A program made the position numbers and the translations under genes. The notes under the pieces are model-generated. The model made no database searches. It saw only the letters and a program-made list of their open reading frames with translations, and had not been told where the DNA came from. 64,000 nucleotides of DNA. It comes from Brevibacillus aydinogluensis (GTDB lineage Bacteria; Bacillota; Bacilli; Brevibacillales; Brevibacillaceae). The stretch lies in NCBI RefSeq assembly GCF_031954365.1, contig NZ_JAUSVZ010000008.1; one strand, written 5' to 3'. Shown here piece after piece: positions 33,315-41,934 of the stretch (position 1 is the stretch's first letter; each line of letters begins with the position of its first letter).

Positions 33315-34103
33315 GTGAGATTCAGTGTTTTGGCAAGCGGCAGCACGGGCAACGCCATCTACGTGGCGACCGACCGTGTTTCCGTGTTGATTGATGTGGG
33401 CATTACCGGAAAACAGACAGAGGCGGCCTTGCGGGAGATCGGGGTCAATCCGGGTGAGCTGGATGCCATTCTGGTTACCCACGAGCATGTGGACCATATC
33501 AAAGGCATTGGCGTGATGGCCCGCCGCTACAATCTGCCCATTTATGCCAACCAAAAGACGTGGGCCGAACTGGACAAACAGATCGGCACCATCCGGGAAG
33601 ACCAAAGGTGCTACTTTGAAGTAGGGGAAAAGAAGGAACTGGAGGATTTGGGGATCGAGTCGTTCGGCATTTCCCACGACGCCGCCGAACCGATGGGGTT
33701 TTGCTTTTACCACGGCGGAAAAAAACTGAGTATCGCCACTGACCTGGGCTATGTCAGTGATCGGATCAAGCAGACGATTCGCGACGCGGACGCTTACATC
33801 TTTGAAGCGAACCACGATGTGGAGATGCTGCGCATGTCGCAGTATCCGTGGAGCATCAAACAGCGGATTTTAAGCGACGTGGGGCATCTCTCCAACGAGG
33901 CGGCCGGCGAGGCGCTGGGAGACTTTTTGAGCGGCCGTGCGGAGCGAGTCTACCTCGCCCACCTGAGCAAGGAAAACAACATGATCGATCTGGCGCGGCT
34001 CACGGTGAAAAGCGTCCTGGAGGAGCGGGGACTGAAAGTGGGCGACGACGTCCATCTGCGGGAGACCTACCCCGACCGGCCGACCCGATTGGAAGTGCTG
34101 TAG
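33315..34103 (+). CDS. walJ: Metallo-beta-lactamase fold exonuclease WalJ (YycJ)
   Basis: A 262-residue hydrolase. FSVLASGSTGNAIYVATD opens the fold and THEHVDHIKG (55-64) is the metal motif HxHxDH; SHDAAEPMGFCF and the SNEAAG region supply further ligands. YycJ acts as a 5'-3' exonuclease linked to mismatch repair and cell-division coordination in Bacillus. GTG 33315 is chosen because GAGGG lies 7 bases upstream; the in-frame ATG at 33294 lacks a site. Confidence 0.93.
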   Translation: MRFSVLASGSTGNAIYVATDRVSVLIDVGITGKQTEAALREIGVNPGELDAILVTHEHVDHIKGIGVMARRYNLPIYANQKTWAELDKQIGTIREDQRCYFEVGEKKELEDLGIESFGISHDAAEPMGFCFYHGGKKLSIATDLGYVSDRIKQTIRDADAYIFEANHDVEMLRMSQYPWSIKQRILSDVGHLSNEAAGEALGDFLSGRAERVYLAHLSKENNMIDLARLTVKSVLEERGLKVGDDVHLRETYPDRPTRLEVL

Positions 34104-34140
34104 ACACGCATAGTAACGAATGAGCCGATATTGGCGTGAC

Positions 34141-34353
34141 TCACGGTTCTTGAGGAGCGGGGGAGAGCCGGACGATTTGTTGGATGCGGTGGTGCAGTTT
34201 GGCGTCCAACTCGTGCATGCTGCCGATCAGCTCGTCCTTGTTCAGCAGACCCTTGGACTCCAGCAGGTCCACCAACGCGTGCAGCAATAGCGCGTTCTGG
34301 TATCCTACATCCTGCAGGTCAGCCAGTTTGGCGATGACGTTTACGTCTTTCAT
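34141..34353 (-). CDS. Small hypothetical protein between walJ and htrC
   Basis: A 70-residue, mostly helical protein (MKDVNVIAKLADLQDVGYQN; LLHALVDLLESKGLLNKDELI; MHELDAKLHHRIQQIV). The ESKGLLNKDE segment recalls small nitrile-hydratase-beta-like or coiled-coil peptides, but no family is recognised. AAAGGA lies upstream of ATG 34353 on the minus strand. It is transcribed against the wal operon and divergently from htrC. Confidence 0.6.
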   Translation of the reverse strand: MKDVNVIAKLADLQDVGYQNALLLHALVDLLESKGLLNKDELIGSMHELDAKLHHRIQQIVRLSPAPQEP

Positions 34354-34584
34354 GCCTATCAATCCTTTCTCGCAGCTCTGGGATTTCTCTGTGGAAAGTG
34401 TTACCTCCAGCATATCCGCGCCGCTTGCGATTTATGCCGGTTTTACGGTGTCGTTCCACAATCTTTCCATAATTCTCACGCGACTTTGCCGAAAACAGAT
34501 CGTATACTGAAAGTGTCGCAATCGTATGTATACGTAGGCAAAAAAGCCGCTAAGCTAGTAAGTAGAGAAAGGAGAGCGAGAACC

Positions 34585-35805
34585 ATGGGTTTTTATGATG
34601 ATATAGCGCATGTGGAGCGTAAAAAGCGGAAGCCGGCGGGGCTCGGGCGGCTGATCATGACGTCGATCACCTCGGCTGTGATCGGCGGGATGGTCGTCCT
34701 CTTGATGCTCCCGACCCTCTCCAAATCGGGATACCTCTCCACAGTGGAGAAAGGCACGGCCAATGCCATGACCAATTCAGCGGCCAATCTGTTTACGCAG
34801 CCAATTTCCGTCGAGGTCAACACGGCGACGGTGCAGGCCGTGGAAAAAGTGGAAGATGCGGTCGTCGGCGTGATCAACGTCCGCCGGGTGGTCAACTGGT
34901 TCAACCAGGAGTCGCTGAAGCGCGATGAAGGATCTGGCGTTGTTTTTGAGAAAAAAGACGGCAAAGCGCACATCATTACCAACAACCACGTGATTGCCAA
35001 TGCAGAAAGAGTGGAGGTCGTCCTCCCGTCCGGGGACAAGGTGGACGCAAAAGTATTGGGAGCCGACGCGTTTACAGACTTAGCCGTGCTGGAAATCGAC
35101 GGCTCCAAGGTGACGAAGGTGGCGGAACTGGGCAACTCCAGCACGCTGAAAGTGGGCGAACCGGCGATCGCCATCGGCAACCCGCTTGGCATGGAGTTCT
35201 CCCGCACCGTTACACAGGGCATTATCAGTTCGCTGCAGCGCTCCATGCCGATTGACGTGGACAAGGACGGGCAGGATGACTGGGAGCTGGACGTCCTGCA
35301 GACGGACGCGGCGATCAACCCGGGGAACAGCGGCGGTGCGCTGGTCAACATCTACGGACAGGTAATCGGAATCAATACGCTGAAGATTTCCCAGGAAGGT
35401 ATTGAGGGTCTGGGCTTTGCCATCCCGATCAACGACGTGAAGACGATTGTCGCCCAACTGATGCAGTACGGCCAATTGAAACGACCGTATCTGGGCATTG
35501 CGCCTTACGATTTGACCAACGTTCCTCGTTATCACTGGAAAGAGACGCTGAATCTGCCGGACAGCGTGAAAGCAGGCGTCGTCATTCGCGACGAAGTGAC
35601 CAGATTCTCGCCGGCCGGTCAAGCTGGCCTGCGCATGTATGACGTCATCGTCAAGCTGGACGGCAAGGAAATCAACAACGCCGCCCAACTGCGCAAATAC
35701 CTGACCCTGAACAAGAAGCCGGGTGACAAGATCGAAATCACCTACTACCGGGACGGCTTCCTGAAAACAACGACCGCCACTCTGGGCAATACGCCGGAGC
35801 GGTGA
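34585..35805 (+). CDS. htrC: HtrA/DegP-type serine protease (YycK/HtrC)
   Basis: A 406-residue membrane-anchored quality-control protease. Cytoplasmic N-terminus, membrane helix at about 23-43, protease domain with triad H135 (TNNHVIANA), D165 (FTDLAVLEID) and S249 (NPGNSGGALVN), and a C-terminal PDZ domain (LDGKEINNAAQLRKYL). ATG 34585 follows AAAGGAGAG. Located after walJ as in B. subtilis. Confidence 0.95.
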   Translation: MGFYDDIAHVERKKRKPAGLGRLIMTSITSAVIGGMVVLLMLPTLSKSGYLSTVEKGTANAMTNSAANLFTQPISVEVNTATVQAVEKVEDAVVGVINVRRVVNWFNQESLKRDEGSGVVFEKKDGKAHIITNNHVIANAERVEVVLPSGDKVDAKVLGADAFTDLAVLEIDGSKVTKVAELGNSSTLKVGEPAIAIGNPLGMEFSRTVTQGIISSLQRSMPIDVDKDGQDDWELDVLQTDAAINPGNSGGALVNIYGQVIGINTLKISQEGIEGLGFAIPINDVKTIVAQLMQYGQLKRPYLGIAPYDLTNVPRYHWKETLNLPDSVKAGVVIRDEVTRFSPAGQAGLRMYDVIVKLDGKEINNAAQLRKYLTLNKKPGDKIEITYYRDGFLKTTTATLGNTPER

Positions 35806-35868
35806 CGTAGTTCCAACCGGACTGCTCAAGCAACTGCTTCCTAAAAAACCAACAGCACGTTCTTCCCT

Positions 35869-35900
35869 AACGGGTGTCGACCGGATCGGCACCCGTTTTG
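35869..35900 (+). terminator. Terminator after htrC
   Basis: AACGGGTG (35869-35876) pairs with CACCCGTT (35890-35897) followed by TTTG. Confidence 0.75.
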
Positions 35901-36049
35901 CGTGACCATCCGCTCTCCGTAGCCTGCTGCTTGTGACCAAGTGCATGCAGCACCGTACATCGTGTTACAATGAAAGAAATGTGGAGCGAAAAGGAGACAC
36001 CTTTTGCCCGGTCCACGCACAGACGGGACCGCTTGAGCCAAAGGGACGG

Positions 36050-37501
36050 ATGTGGGATATGGAACTGTTTCAACAAATCGTTTCCCTCTTGACGATTGCC
36101 AACCTGCTGCTGGCGGCGATTCTCATCTTTATGGAGAGGCGCAACATTGCCGCCACCTGGGCGTGGCTGATGGTGTTGTTGTTTTTGCCCGGCCTGGGAT
36201 TCGTGTTTTACCTGCTGTTTGGACAGAAATTGACGAGGCGGAAGCTGTACAGGCTGCGCGAAGGCGAGTTTTCCCGGTTTCAGGAGGCGGTGGAGCAGCA
36301 GATGCGGCAGCTGGAAAACGGAACGCTGTCCTTTCGCGATCCGGCCATGCGCGATCATCGGGATATGATCCTGATGAATGCGGCCAGTGACGCCGCGCTG
36401 CTGTCCCAAGACAACGCCGTCGAGGTGTTTACCGACGGCAGCAGCCTGTTTGACGCGCTGTTTCAGAGTATCGGCGAAGCGCGTGACCATATCCATATTA
36501 CGACCTACATCCTTCGCAATGACGAACTGGGCAGACGGCTCATCCGGGCCCTGGCCGACAAGGCGCGGCAGGGAGTGGAGGTTCGACTGCTGTACGACGC
36601 GATCGGCTCCCACTTGTCCACTCGCTTCTTCCGACCGCTGGTGAAGGAGGGCGGACAGGTGGCCGCGTTCTTCCCGTCGCGGATTCCCTACGTGAATATC
36701 TGGGTCAACTTCCGCAACCATCGGAAAATCGCCGTCATCGACGGCAGGACCGGCTTCATCGGCGGATTCAACATCGGCGACGAGTACCTGGGACTGCACA
36801 AACGGCTCGGCTACTGGCGGGACACCCATCTGAAGCTGACCGGCGGTGCCGTTCCCATGCTGCAGGCCCGCTTTTTTCTCGATTGGAACCTGTCCGCGAC
36901 GCGGCGGATGGAGGAGCGGCCGCGGTACTTCCCCGAACCGATCCCGGCCGGCAGCGTGGGCGTCCAGATCGTGTCCAGCGGTCCCAATTCGGAAAAGCAG
37001 CAAATCAAGCACGGCTACCTGAAAATGATCTACAAGGCAAGAAAGCGCATCTATGTGCAGACACCTTACCTGATCCCGGACGACAGCTTGCTGACGGCCT
37101 TGAAGATGGCGGCCATGTCCGGGGTCGACGTCCGGGTCATGATCCCCGGCCGCGCCGACCACAAACTGGTTTACTGGGCGTCCCAATCCTACATCGGCGA
37201 ACTGTTGAAGAGCGGCGTCCGCTGCTTCCGGTACGACAAGGGCTTCCTGCACGCCAAAATGATGGTCGTCGACGGCGAAATCGCCTCGGTCGGCAGTGCC
37301 AACCTGGACATTCGCAGCTTCAAGATCAATTTTGAGACGAATGCCTTTCTGTTTGATACGGATTTGGCCACCCATCTGGAACAGATTTTCCGTCAGGACC
37401 TGGCCGTCTGTACGGAAGTGACCTTGGAGGCGTACGAGCAGCGGCCGGTTGTCGTCCGCCTGAAAGAGTCGCTGACGCGGCTGCTGTCGCCGATTCTGTA
37501 G
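36050..37501 (+). CDS. cls: Cardiolipin synthase
   Basis: A 483-residue phospholipase-D superfamily enzyme that condenses phosphatidylglycerol to cardiolipin at the membrane. Two N-terminal membrane helices (about 8-27 and 35-57) precede two HKD motifs: NHRKIAVIDGRTGFIGG (H224, K226, D231) and LHAKMMVVDGEIASVGSAN near residue 400. Length is normal. The start is ATG 36050 with AAAGGGACGG upstream; ATG 36059 is possible. The much longer in-frame extension to 35933 lacks hydrophobic or ribosome-site support. Confidence 0.94.
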   Translation: MWDMELFQQIVSLLTIANLLLAAILIFMERRNIAATWAWLMVLLFLPGLGFVFYLLFGQKLTRRKLYRLREGEFSRFQEAVEQQMRQLENGTLSFRDPAMRDHRDMILMNAASDAALLSQDNAVEVFTDGSSLFDALFQSIGEARDHIHITTYILRNDELGRRLIRALADKARQGVEVRLLYDAIGSHLSTRFFRPLVKEGGQVAAFFPSRIPYVNIWVNFRNHRKIAVIDGRTGFIGGFNIGDEYLGLHKRLGYWRDTHLKLTGGAVPMLQARFFLDWNLSATRRMEERPRYFPEPIPAGSVGVQIVSSGPNSEKQQIKHGYLKMIYKARKRIYVQTPYLIPDDSLLTALKMAAMSGVDVRVMIPGRADHKLVYWASQSYIGELLKSGVRCFRYDKGFLHAKMMVVDGEIASVGSANLDIRSFKINFETNAFLFDTDLATHLEQIFRQDLAVCTEVTLEAYEQRPVVVRLKESLTRLLSPIL

Positions 37502-37560
37502 GAAAGGCGGGCGGGATTCCGGACCACACCTGGCGATCCGGCCGCCCGCCTCCTTTCTTG
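37501..37560 (+). terminator. Terminator after cls
   Basis: GGCGGGCGG (37506-37514) pairs with CCGCCCGCC (37542-37550), followed by TCCTTTCTT. Confidence 0.75.
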
Positions 37561-37600
37561 GGTACTCGCAAAGGTGTTTTTCCGGAACGGACAACGTCAT

Positions 37601-37628
37601 TTGACCTTTCCTGGAACTGGGGTAGAAT
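37601..37628 (+). promoter_or_regulatory. Promoter of the CxxH/CxxC gene and rlmH
   Basis: TTGACC (37601-37606), 16-base spacer, TAGAAT (37623-37628), 38 bases before the coding start. Confidence 0.6.
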
Positions 37629-37665
37629 AAGGACGGGTAACGAACAGGAAAAGGAGCGGAAACAC

Positions 37666-37935
37666 ATGGAGCAGAAGACCAGAAACACAAACGAACAGCC
37701 TACCGCACAAACGATCCGCATCGCGGGAACAGAGGTGGAACTGCATCCGGCACACCCGGTGCGGTTTGCCTGCATGGAGCACGTCGACCAGGAGATCGAC
37801 GAGTACGTGGATCAATTTGAGGCGGCGCCGGATACGTATCGGGCCGAGGAAGTGGAAGGCGGCCCCCTGGACAAGCGCTGCCGGGTGTGCGGTGCCGAGG
37901 GCAAAATTGCTCTCCTGCGCGTGAAAGGAATGTAG
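37666..37935 (+). CDS. CxxH/CxxC zinc-ribbon-like small protein
   Basis: An 89-residue protein. FACMEHVDQEIDEYVDQFE carries CxxH and CRVCGAEGKIALL carries CxxC, a probable metal site. This matches the small CxxH/CxxC protein found immediately upstream of rlmH in Bacillus species. The N-terminal 25 residues are polar and less conserved. Function unknown. ATG 37666 follows AAAAGGAG; 3 bases separate it from rlmH, so the two form an operon. Confidence 0.8.
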   Translation: MEQKTRNTNEQPTAQTIRIAGTEVELHPAHPVRFACMEHVDQEIDEYVDQFEAAPDTYRAEEVEGGPLDKRCRVCGAEGKIALLRVKGM

Positions 37936-37938
37936 CCC

Positions 37939-38418
37939 ATGAACATTACCGTGGTCGCCGTGGGCAAGCTGAAAGAAAAATACCTGCGTGAAGGAATCAA
38001 TGAATACAGCAAGCGCCTCTCCGCCTACTGCAAGCTGCAGGTGGTGGAGGTGGCCGACGAAAAAGCGCCGGAAGTGCTCAGCGAAGTCGAGATGGAGCAG
38101 GTGAAGCGCAAGGAGGGCGAGCGCATCCTCGCCCAGCTCAAACCAGATCAGTACGTGATCGCGCTCGCCATCGAAGGGCAGATGTGGTCGTCCGAGAAGC
38201 TGGCCAGCGAGCTGGACCGCCTGGCCACGTACGGCAAAAGCCAGGTGGCGTTTGTCATCGGCGGCTCGCTGGGCCTCTCGCCGGAGGTGCTGAAGCGGGC
38301 GGACGTGCTGCTGTCGTTTTCTAAGATGACGTTTCCCCATCAACTGGTGCGGTTGATCCTGCTGGAGCAGGTGTATCGGGCGTATCGGATCAACCGCGGA
38401 GAGCCTTACCACAAGTAA
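37939..38418 (+). CDS. rlmH: 23S rRNA (pseudouridine-1915-N3) methyltransferase RlmH
   Basis: A 159-residue SPOUT methyltransferase that methylates pseudouridine 1915 in helix 69. MNITVVAVGKLKEKYLREGINEY at the start (in part), VIALAIEGQMWSSEKLA, FVIGGSLGLSPEVL forming the knot, and the C-terminal EQVYRAYRINRGEPYHK are diagnostic. Full length. Closes the conserved chromosomal block. Confidence 0.97.
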   Translation: MNITVVAVGKLKEKYLREGINEYSKRLSAYCKLQVVEVADEKAPEVLSEVEMEQVKRKEGERILAQLKPDQYVIALAIEGQMWSSEKLASELDRLATYGKSQVAFVIGGSLGLSPEVLKRADVLLSFSKMTFPHQLVRLILLEQVYRAYRINRGEPYHK

Positions 38419-38506
38419 CGGAAGCGGTTACGATGAAGTAACCAGATTATCGAATGTAGCATGGACCTAGATCGTCATCAGGCAATCACTCAAAAGGAGG
38501 CCTAAG

Positions 38507-39463
38507 ATGAACGAATCCTCACTTGATCTTGAACTCTTTGAGAAGTTAAAGCCGGAGTTGACATCGTTCTGCTATAGGATGTTGGGATCGATCGTAGACG
38601 CGGATGATGCAGTTCAGGAAACCTACATTCGCGCTTGGCGGAGTTGGGATTCATTCAGACAACAATCTTCGCGCAAAACGTGGATCTACCGCATCGCGTC
38701 AAACGTATGTATAGACAAGCTGAGGCAAGCCAAACGCCGTGCCCTTCCTGTTGACATATTTGACCCGGCTGTTTCGATCATCGAGCCTCGCGAGACGTTG
38801 CCTGAATCGTCATGGATCTGGCCTGCTCCAGATTTTGCAGGTGACCCGGAACATGTTGTGCTGCGGAAAGATACGCTTCAACTTTGCTTTCTTGCCCTTC
38901 TGCAAACACTACCTCCCCGTCAACGTGCAGTACTTATTTTGAAGGATGTATTCGAGTGGTCTGCAAGGCAGATTGCGGAGGCGCTAGGGATAACACCTGC
39001 AGCCGTTAACAGTGCCTTGCAAAGAGCGAGAGAGACGATGGACCGGGCCGAGCTTCGCTCCGAAGAGCTCTGCATGATGGATGCTGAACCGGACCAAGAG
39101 CTGCTCTCGCGGTATGTGGATGCTTTTGAACAATTTGATATTGATGCGCTGGTGGCGTTGTTTCATGAAGACGGGTGCCTGTCCATGCCGCCTTTCGAGA
39201 TGTGGGTCCGCGGCAAGGACAATCTGTTCAAGTTTTTTACCGCAACTCGTTGGCATTGCGAAGGCTCCCGACTATTGCCGATTACGGTGAATGGCGGTTA
39301 TCCTGCATTTGCGCAATATATGCCAAGTGACAATAAGTCCGTCCTGGTTCCCTGGGGCATTCATGTTCTGGTAATAAAAGAGGGTAAAATTTTGCACACC
39401 CAAAATTTTATTCACGCAAAATTATTTACTCGCTTTGGGCTTCCCGAACAAATACACCGATGA
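38507..39463 (+). CDS. SigJ/ECF-type sigma factor with SnoaL-like C-terminal domain
   Basis: A 318-residue sigma-70 family protein. Region 2 (FCYRMLGSIVDADDAVQETYIRAWRS, in part) and region 4 (LPPRQRAVLILKDVFEWSARQIAEALGITPAAVNSALQRAR, in part) are clear. A C-terminal SnoaL/NTF2-like domain (about 200-318; YVDAFEQFDIDALVALFHED) replaces an anti-sigma partner and probably tunes activity, as in the SigJ/ECF41/ECF56 type. Strong AAAAGGAGGCC before ATG 38507. The next genes (SRPBCC, WYL, DinB) may be targets, by proximity only. Confidence 0.88.
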   Translation: MNESSLDLELFEKLKPELTSFCYRMLGSIVDADDAVQETYIRAWRSWDSFRQQSSRKTWIYRIASNVCIDKLRQAKRRALPVDIFDPAVSIIEPRETLPESSWIWPAPDFAGDPEHVVLRKDTLQLCFLALLQTLPPRQRAVLILKDVFEWSARQIAEALGITPAAVNSALQRARETMDRAELRSEELCMMDAEPDQELLSRYVDAFEQFDIDALVALFHEDGCLSMPPFEMWVRGKDNLFKFFTATRWHCEGSRLLPITVNGGYPAFAQYMPSDNKSVLVPWGIHVLVIKEGKILHTQNFIHAKLFTRFGLPEQIHR

Positions 39464-39537
39464 ATTTCAGAAGCTTATTTCGTCTAATGATATGAGAAAC
39501 AAAAATCCGATTCTGATGAAATGAGGTGTACGTTAAA

Positions 39538-39963
39538 ATGGGAACCAGCAAACCAAAGAAAGCAACCGTACGGGCAGTCATTCAGGCGCCGGTGGAAAAG
39601 GTCTGGAAGTATTGGACCGAGCCGGAACACATCACGAAGTGGAATCAGGCTTCGGATGATTGGCATGCGCCAAGAGCGGAAAATGATTTGCGGGTCGGCG
39701 GCAAGTTTGTTACCAGGATGGAAGCGAAAGATGGCAGTATGGGCTTTGATTTTGGGGGAACATACGATGTCGTGAAATTACATGAGGAAATCTCATACAC
39801 AATGGGGGATGGGAGAAAAGTTGAGATCATCTTCACTGCCCGAGGAAACGAAACCGAGGTCGTCGAAACGTTCGATGCGGAAGACATTCACCCCGTTGAG
39901 TATCAGCAAGCAGGCTGGCAATCGATTCTGGACAATTTTAAAAAATATACGGAAACTCACTAA
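39538..39963 (+). CDS. SRPBCC (AHSA1/START-like) protein
   Basis: A 141-residue ligand-binding fold protein. ATVRAVIQAPVEKVWKYWTEPEHITKW is the opening of the activator-of-Hsp90-homology family (quoted in part) and the C-terminal QQAGWQSILDNFKKYTE its closing helix. Usually a small hydrophobic-ligand carrier or enzyme of unknown substrate. ATG 39538 follows GAGGTG. Often paired with a sigma or ArsR regulator, here with the sigma factor just upstream. Confidence 0.87.
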   Translation: MGTSKPKKATVRAVIQAPVEKVWKYWTEPEHITKWNQASDDWHAPRAENDLRVGGKFVTRMEAKDGSMGFDFGGTYDVVKLHEEISYTMGDGRKVEIIFTARGNETEVVETFDAEDIHPVEYQQAGWQSILDNFKKYTETH

Positions 39964-40112
39964 TATCTGCTGGCGTCCAATCGGGCGCCATTCTTATTTG
40001 CTTTGGTGTGACACGCTGAGGCATATCACAAGTGATTGTAAAGCGGAAAATGGAACCGGCTCAACCTGTATTTGATGCCCTATTGAAATTTGAAAAAAAG
40101 GAAGCGGTCGAT

Positions 40113-41060
40113 GTGAAGAAAACTGATCGGATGTTGGCCATCGTGATTGAGCTGCAGCGTAAAGGCGTGCTGCGCGCTGAGGATTTGGCTTGCAAGTTCG
40201 AGACGAGTATCCGCACGATTTACCGTGACATTCAGGCGCTAAGCGAAGCGGGTGTTCCGGTAGCCGGTGCGCCGGGAATAGGCTACTCCTTAATGGAGGG
40301 CTATTTTCTTCCTCCTGTCAGCTTTACAGAGGAAGAAGCGGTAGCGCTGCTCATCGGAGCTGATTTCGTAAAAATGGGGCTGGATGCTGAGTACGCCGCG
40401 AAGGCCCGCAGTGCGAAAGAGAAGATCGAGGCGATTTTACCGGAGAAAGTACGAAAGGAGACCGAACGGATCAGATCGACGATTCGACTGCTGAATGAAA
40501 AAGGGTCGAAAGTGCGCGGGCAGGAAAAGGAGACGTTCGAACAGTTGCGCCAGGCGATTCTGCGGAAGCGCAAGATCCGTTTCCGCTACTCCAAAAACTT
40601 GCCGGGTCCGGACGGAAATCGCCATAGCGAACGAACGGTTGATCCTTACGGGCTTGTTTTTTCCAAAGGGGTGTGGATCCTTGTTGCGTTCTGTGAGCTG
40701 AGGCAGGACATCCGGCACTTTCGGCTGTCTCGCATAAAAGAGCTTGTTGTACTGGAAGACTCGTTCAGAATCGTTCCGGGTTTTAGCTTTCAGGATCATC
40801 GGCCGATAGACGATCGAAATGTGACGGTCCGCATGTTGGTGGACCATGCCATCGCGGATCGGGTTCAGGAATCGGACAATTTCTACATGGAGTCGTTCGA
40901 GCCGGGAGAAGAAGGCTGGCTGGCGACGTTTCGCGTCCGGCGGGTGGAGGACCTCCTTCAATGGACGCTCGGATGGGGTGCAGCGGTGCGTGTGCTGGAA
41001 CCGGAATCGCTGCGCGAACAGGTGCGCGAAGAAATCAAAAAAATGATCGAACGCTACTGA
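40113..41060 (+). CDS. HTH/WYL-domain transcription regulator (YafY-like)
   Basis: A 315-residue regulator. The N-terminal winged helix (KTDRMLAIVIELQRKGVLRAEDLACKF; TSIRTIYRDIQALSEAGVPV) is HTH_11 type. The middle carries a WYL domain (RFRYSKNLPG; VDPYGLVFSKGVWILVAFC; IRHFRLSRIKEL) that senses ligands or nucleic acid, and a WCX C-terminus ends EEIKKMIERY. GTG 40113 with AAGGAAG upstream is preferred over the longer start at 40032. WYL regulators also control defence genes in other genomes; nothing here shows that. Confidence 0.85.
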   Translation: MKKTDRMLAIVIELQRKGVLRAEDLACKFETSIRTIYRDIQALSEAGVPVAGAPGIGYSLMEGYFLPPVSFTEEEAVALLIGADFVKMGLDAEYAAKARSAKEKIEAILPEKVRKETERIRSTIRLLNEKGSKVRGQEKETFEQLRQAILRKRKIRFRYSKNLPGPDGNRHSERTVDPYGLVFSKGVWILVAFCELRQDIRHFRLSRIKELVVLEDSFRIVPGFSFQDHRPIDDRNVTVRMLVDHAIADRVQESDNFYMESFEPGEEGWLATFRVRRVEDLLQWTLGWGAAVRVLEPESLREQVREEIKKMIERY

Positions 41061-41086
41061 CAAACTGTTGTCAGTAGCGTTTTTGT
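41052..41086 (+). terminator. Terminator overlapping the WYL gene stop
   Basis: CGCTACTGACAA (41052-41063) pairs perfectly with TTGTCAGTAGCG (41068-41079), followed by TTTTTG. The stop codon lies in the left arm. Confidence 0.85.
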
Positions 41087-41121
41087 ATGCTGGATTCAAC
41101 TAAAGCTGAAAGGAGCCGGGT

Positions 41122-41709
41122 TTGGCGATGGATACGAAAGAGACGTTGAGCAAATTTGAGGAGACTGTCAGCGGTTATATGCGAGAATTGGATGGCTTGA
41201 CTCTTGAACAACTGCTTTGGAAGCCGGCGGAGGACGAATGGTCGCTTGGTCAGATGTACATGCACCTGATCCGTTCCGCGCAATTGCATTTGAGGAACGT
41301 CGCATTGTGCCTTGAACCGGGAGGCAGCCCGGAAGTCTCACAGGCGGGAAAGACGAAGTGGGGAGAGGATCTGTTCAAGGGGGAGAGCTTCCCGCCTGAG
41401 CGAATCCAACTCCCCCCGTCCCCGCAATATACGCCGCCGCAACCGGAGAGCAAGGAACAACTTGTCGCCGGATTGCAGGATACGCTGCGTCGAATGGTCG
41501 AGATTGAACCCATAGTAGCGTCGGTGTTTGATCCGGTTGCCCAGAGGCAATCAGAACCGGGTAAGGAGATCGTTCGAAATACGGTTCTCCATCCGCGATT
41601 TGGCGGATTAAACGCGTTGGAATGGTTTCGGCTTATCGAGATGCATTATCGCCATCATTTACTCCAAAAGCAGCACCTGTGCGACGCTTGGAGGGAAGCT
41701 CATGGATGA
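41122..41709 (+). CDS. DinB family protein (YfiT/DinB-like metalloprotein)
   Basis: A 195-residue four-helix bundle protein. LTLEQLLWKPAEDEWSLGQMYMHLIRSAQLHL gives the first metal His region (in part), and GLNALEWFRLIEMHYRHHLLQK the second, with HYRHH. DinB proteins are putative thiol- or damage-linked transferases. TTG 41122 has AAAGGAG at 6 bases; ATG 41128 is also possible. Its stop overlaps the start of a broken EVE gene. Confidence 0.85.
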   Translation: MAMDTKETLSKFEETVSGYMRELDGLTLEQLLWKPAEDEWSLGQMYMHLIRSAQLHLRNVALCLEPGGSPEVSQAGKTKWGEDLFKGESFPPERIQLPPSPQYTPPQPESKEQLVAGLQDTLRRMVEIEPIVASVFDPVAQRQSEPGKEIVRNTVLHPRFGGLNALEWFRLIEMHYRHHLLQKQHLCDAWREAHG

Positions 41710-41836
41710 GCCCGGAATGGAAAGCGGAAAGCCTTCTTACTGGATAGGCGTAGCTTCGAAGTCGCATGTGCAGCGGGCGGTTAGTGTGGCAAACGGAATT
41801 GGGGCTACTCGTTCCGTATCAGCCACTTTGCGATAA
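41702..41836 (+). pseudogene. Truncated EVE-domain gene remnant
   Basis: A 44-codon frame starting at ATG 41702 inside the DinB gene end. Residues 12-26, SYWIGVASKSHVQRAV, match the first strand and helix of EVE (PUA-like, modified-base reader) proteins, normally YWIGVxSxEHVxRGVxGG. After this the sequence no longer fits and a stop follows, whereas EVE proteins are about 130-150 residues. This looks like a 5' fragment left by a deletion. It could be expressed as a short peptide but is probably non-functional. Confidence 0.6.
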
Positions 41837-41875
41837 GCGTGAAGCTTTCTTGATGATCGCGAAAGCAATGCAAGC

Positions 41876-41897
41876 GGCCATCCAATAAAGGATGGCC
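41876..41897. terminator. Hairpin between the EVE remnant and the minus-strand gene
   Basis: GGCCATCC (41876-41883) and GGATGGCC (41890-41897) form a perfect 8-pair stem with loop AATAAA. The T-run after it on the plus strand is short (CCTTTT), so termination strength is uncertain. Confidence 0.5.
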
Positions 41898-41934
41898 ATG
41901 CCTTTTAAAATGACATTTAGGTACGATCCCGGAA

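Noticed and set aside
35867..37690. A 607-codon open frame on the minus strand across cls
   Set aside because: Antisense to a full-length cardiolipin synthase with clear HKD motifs. No protein family recognised in the reverse reading.
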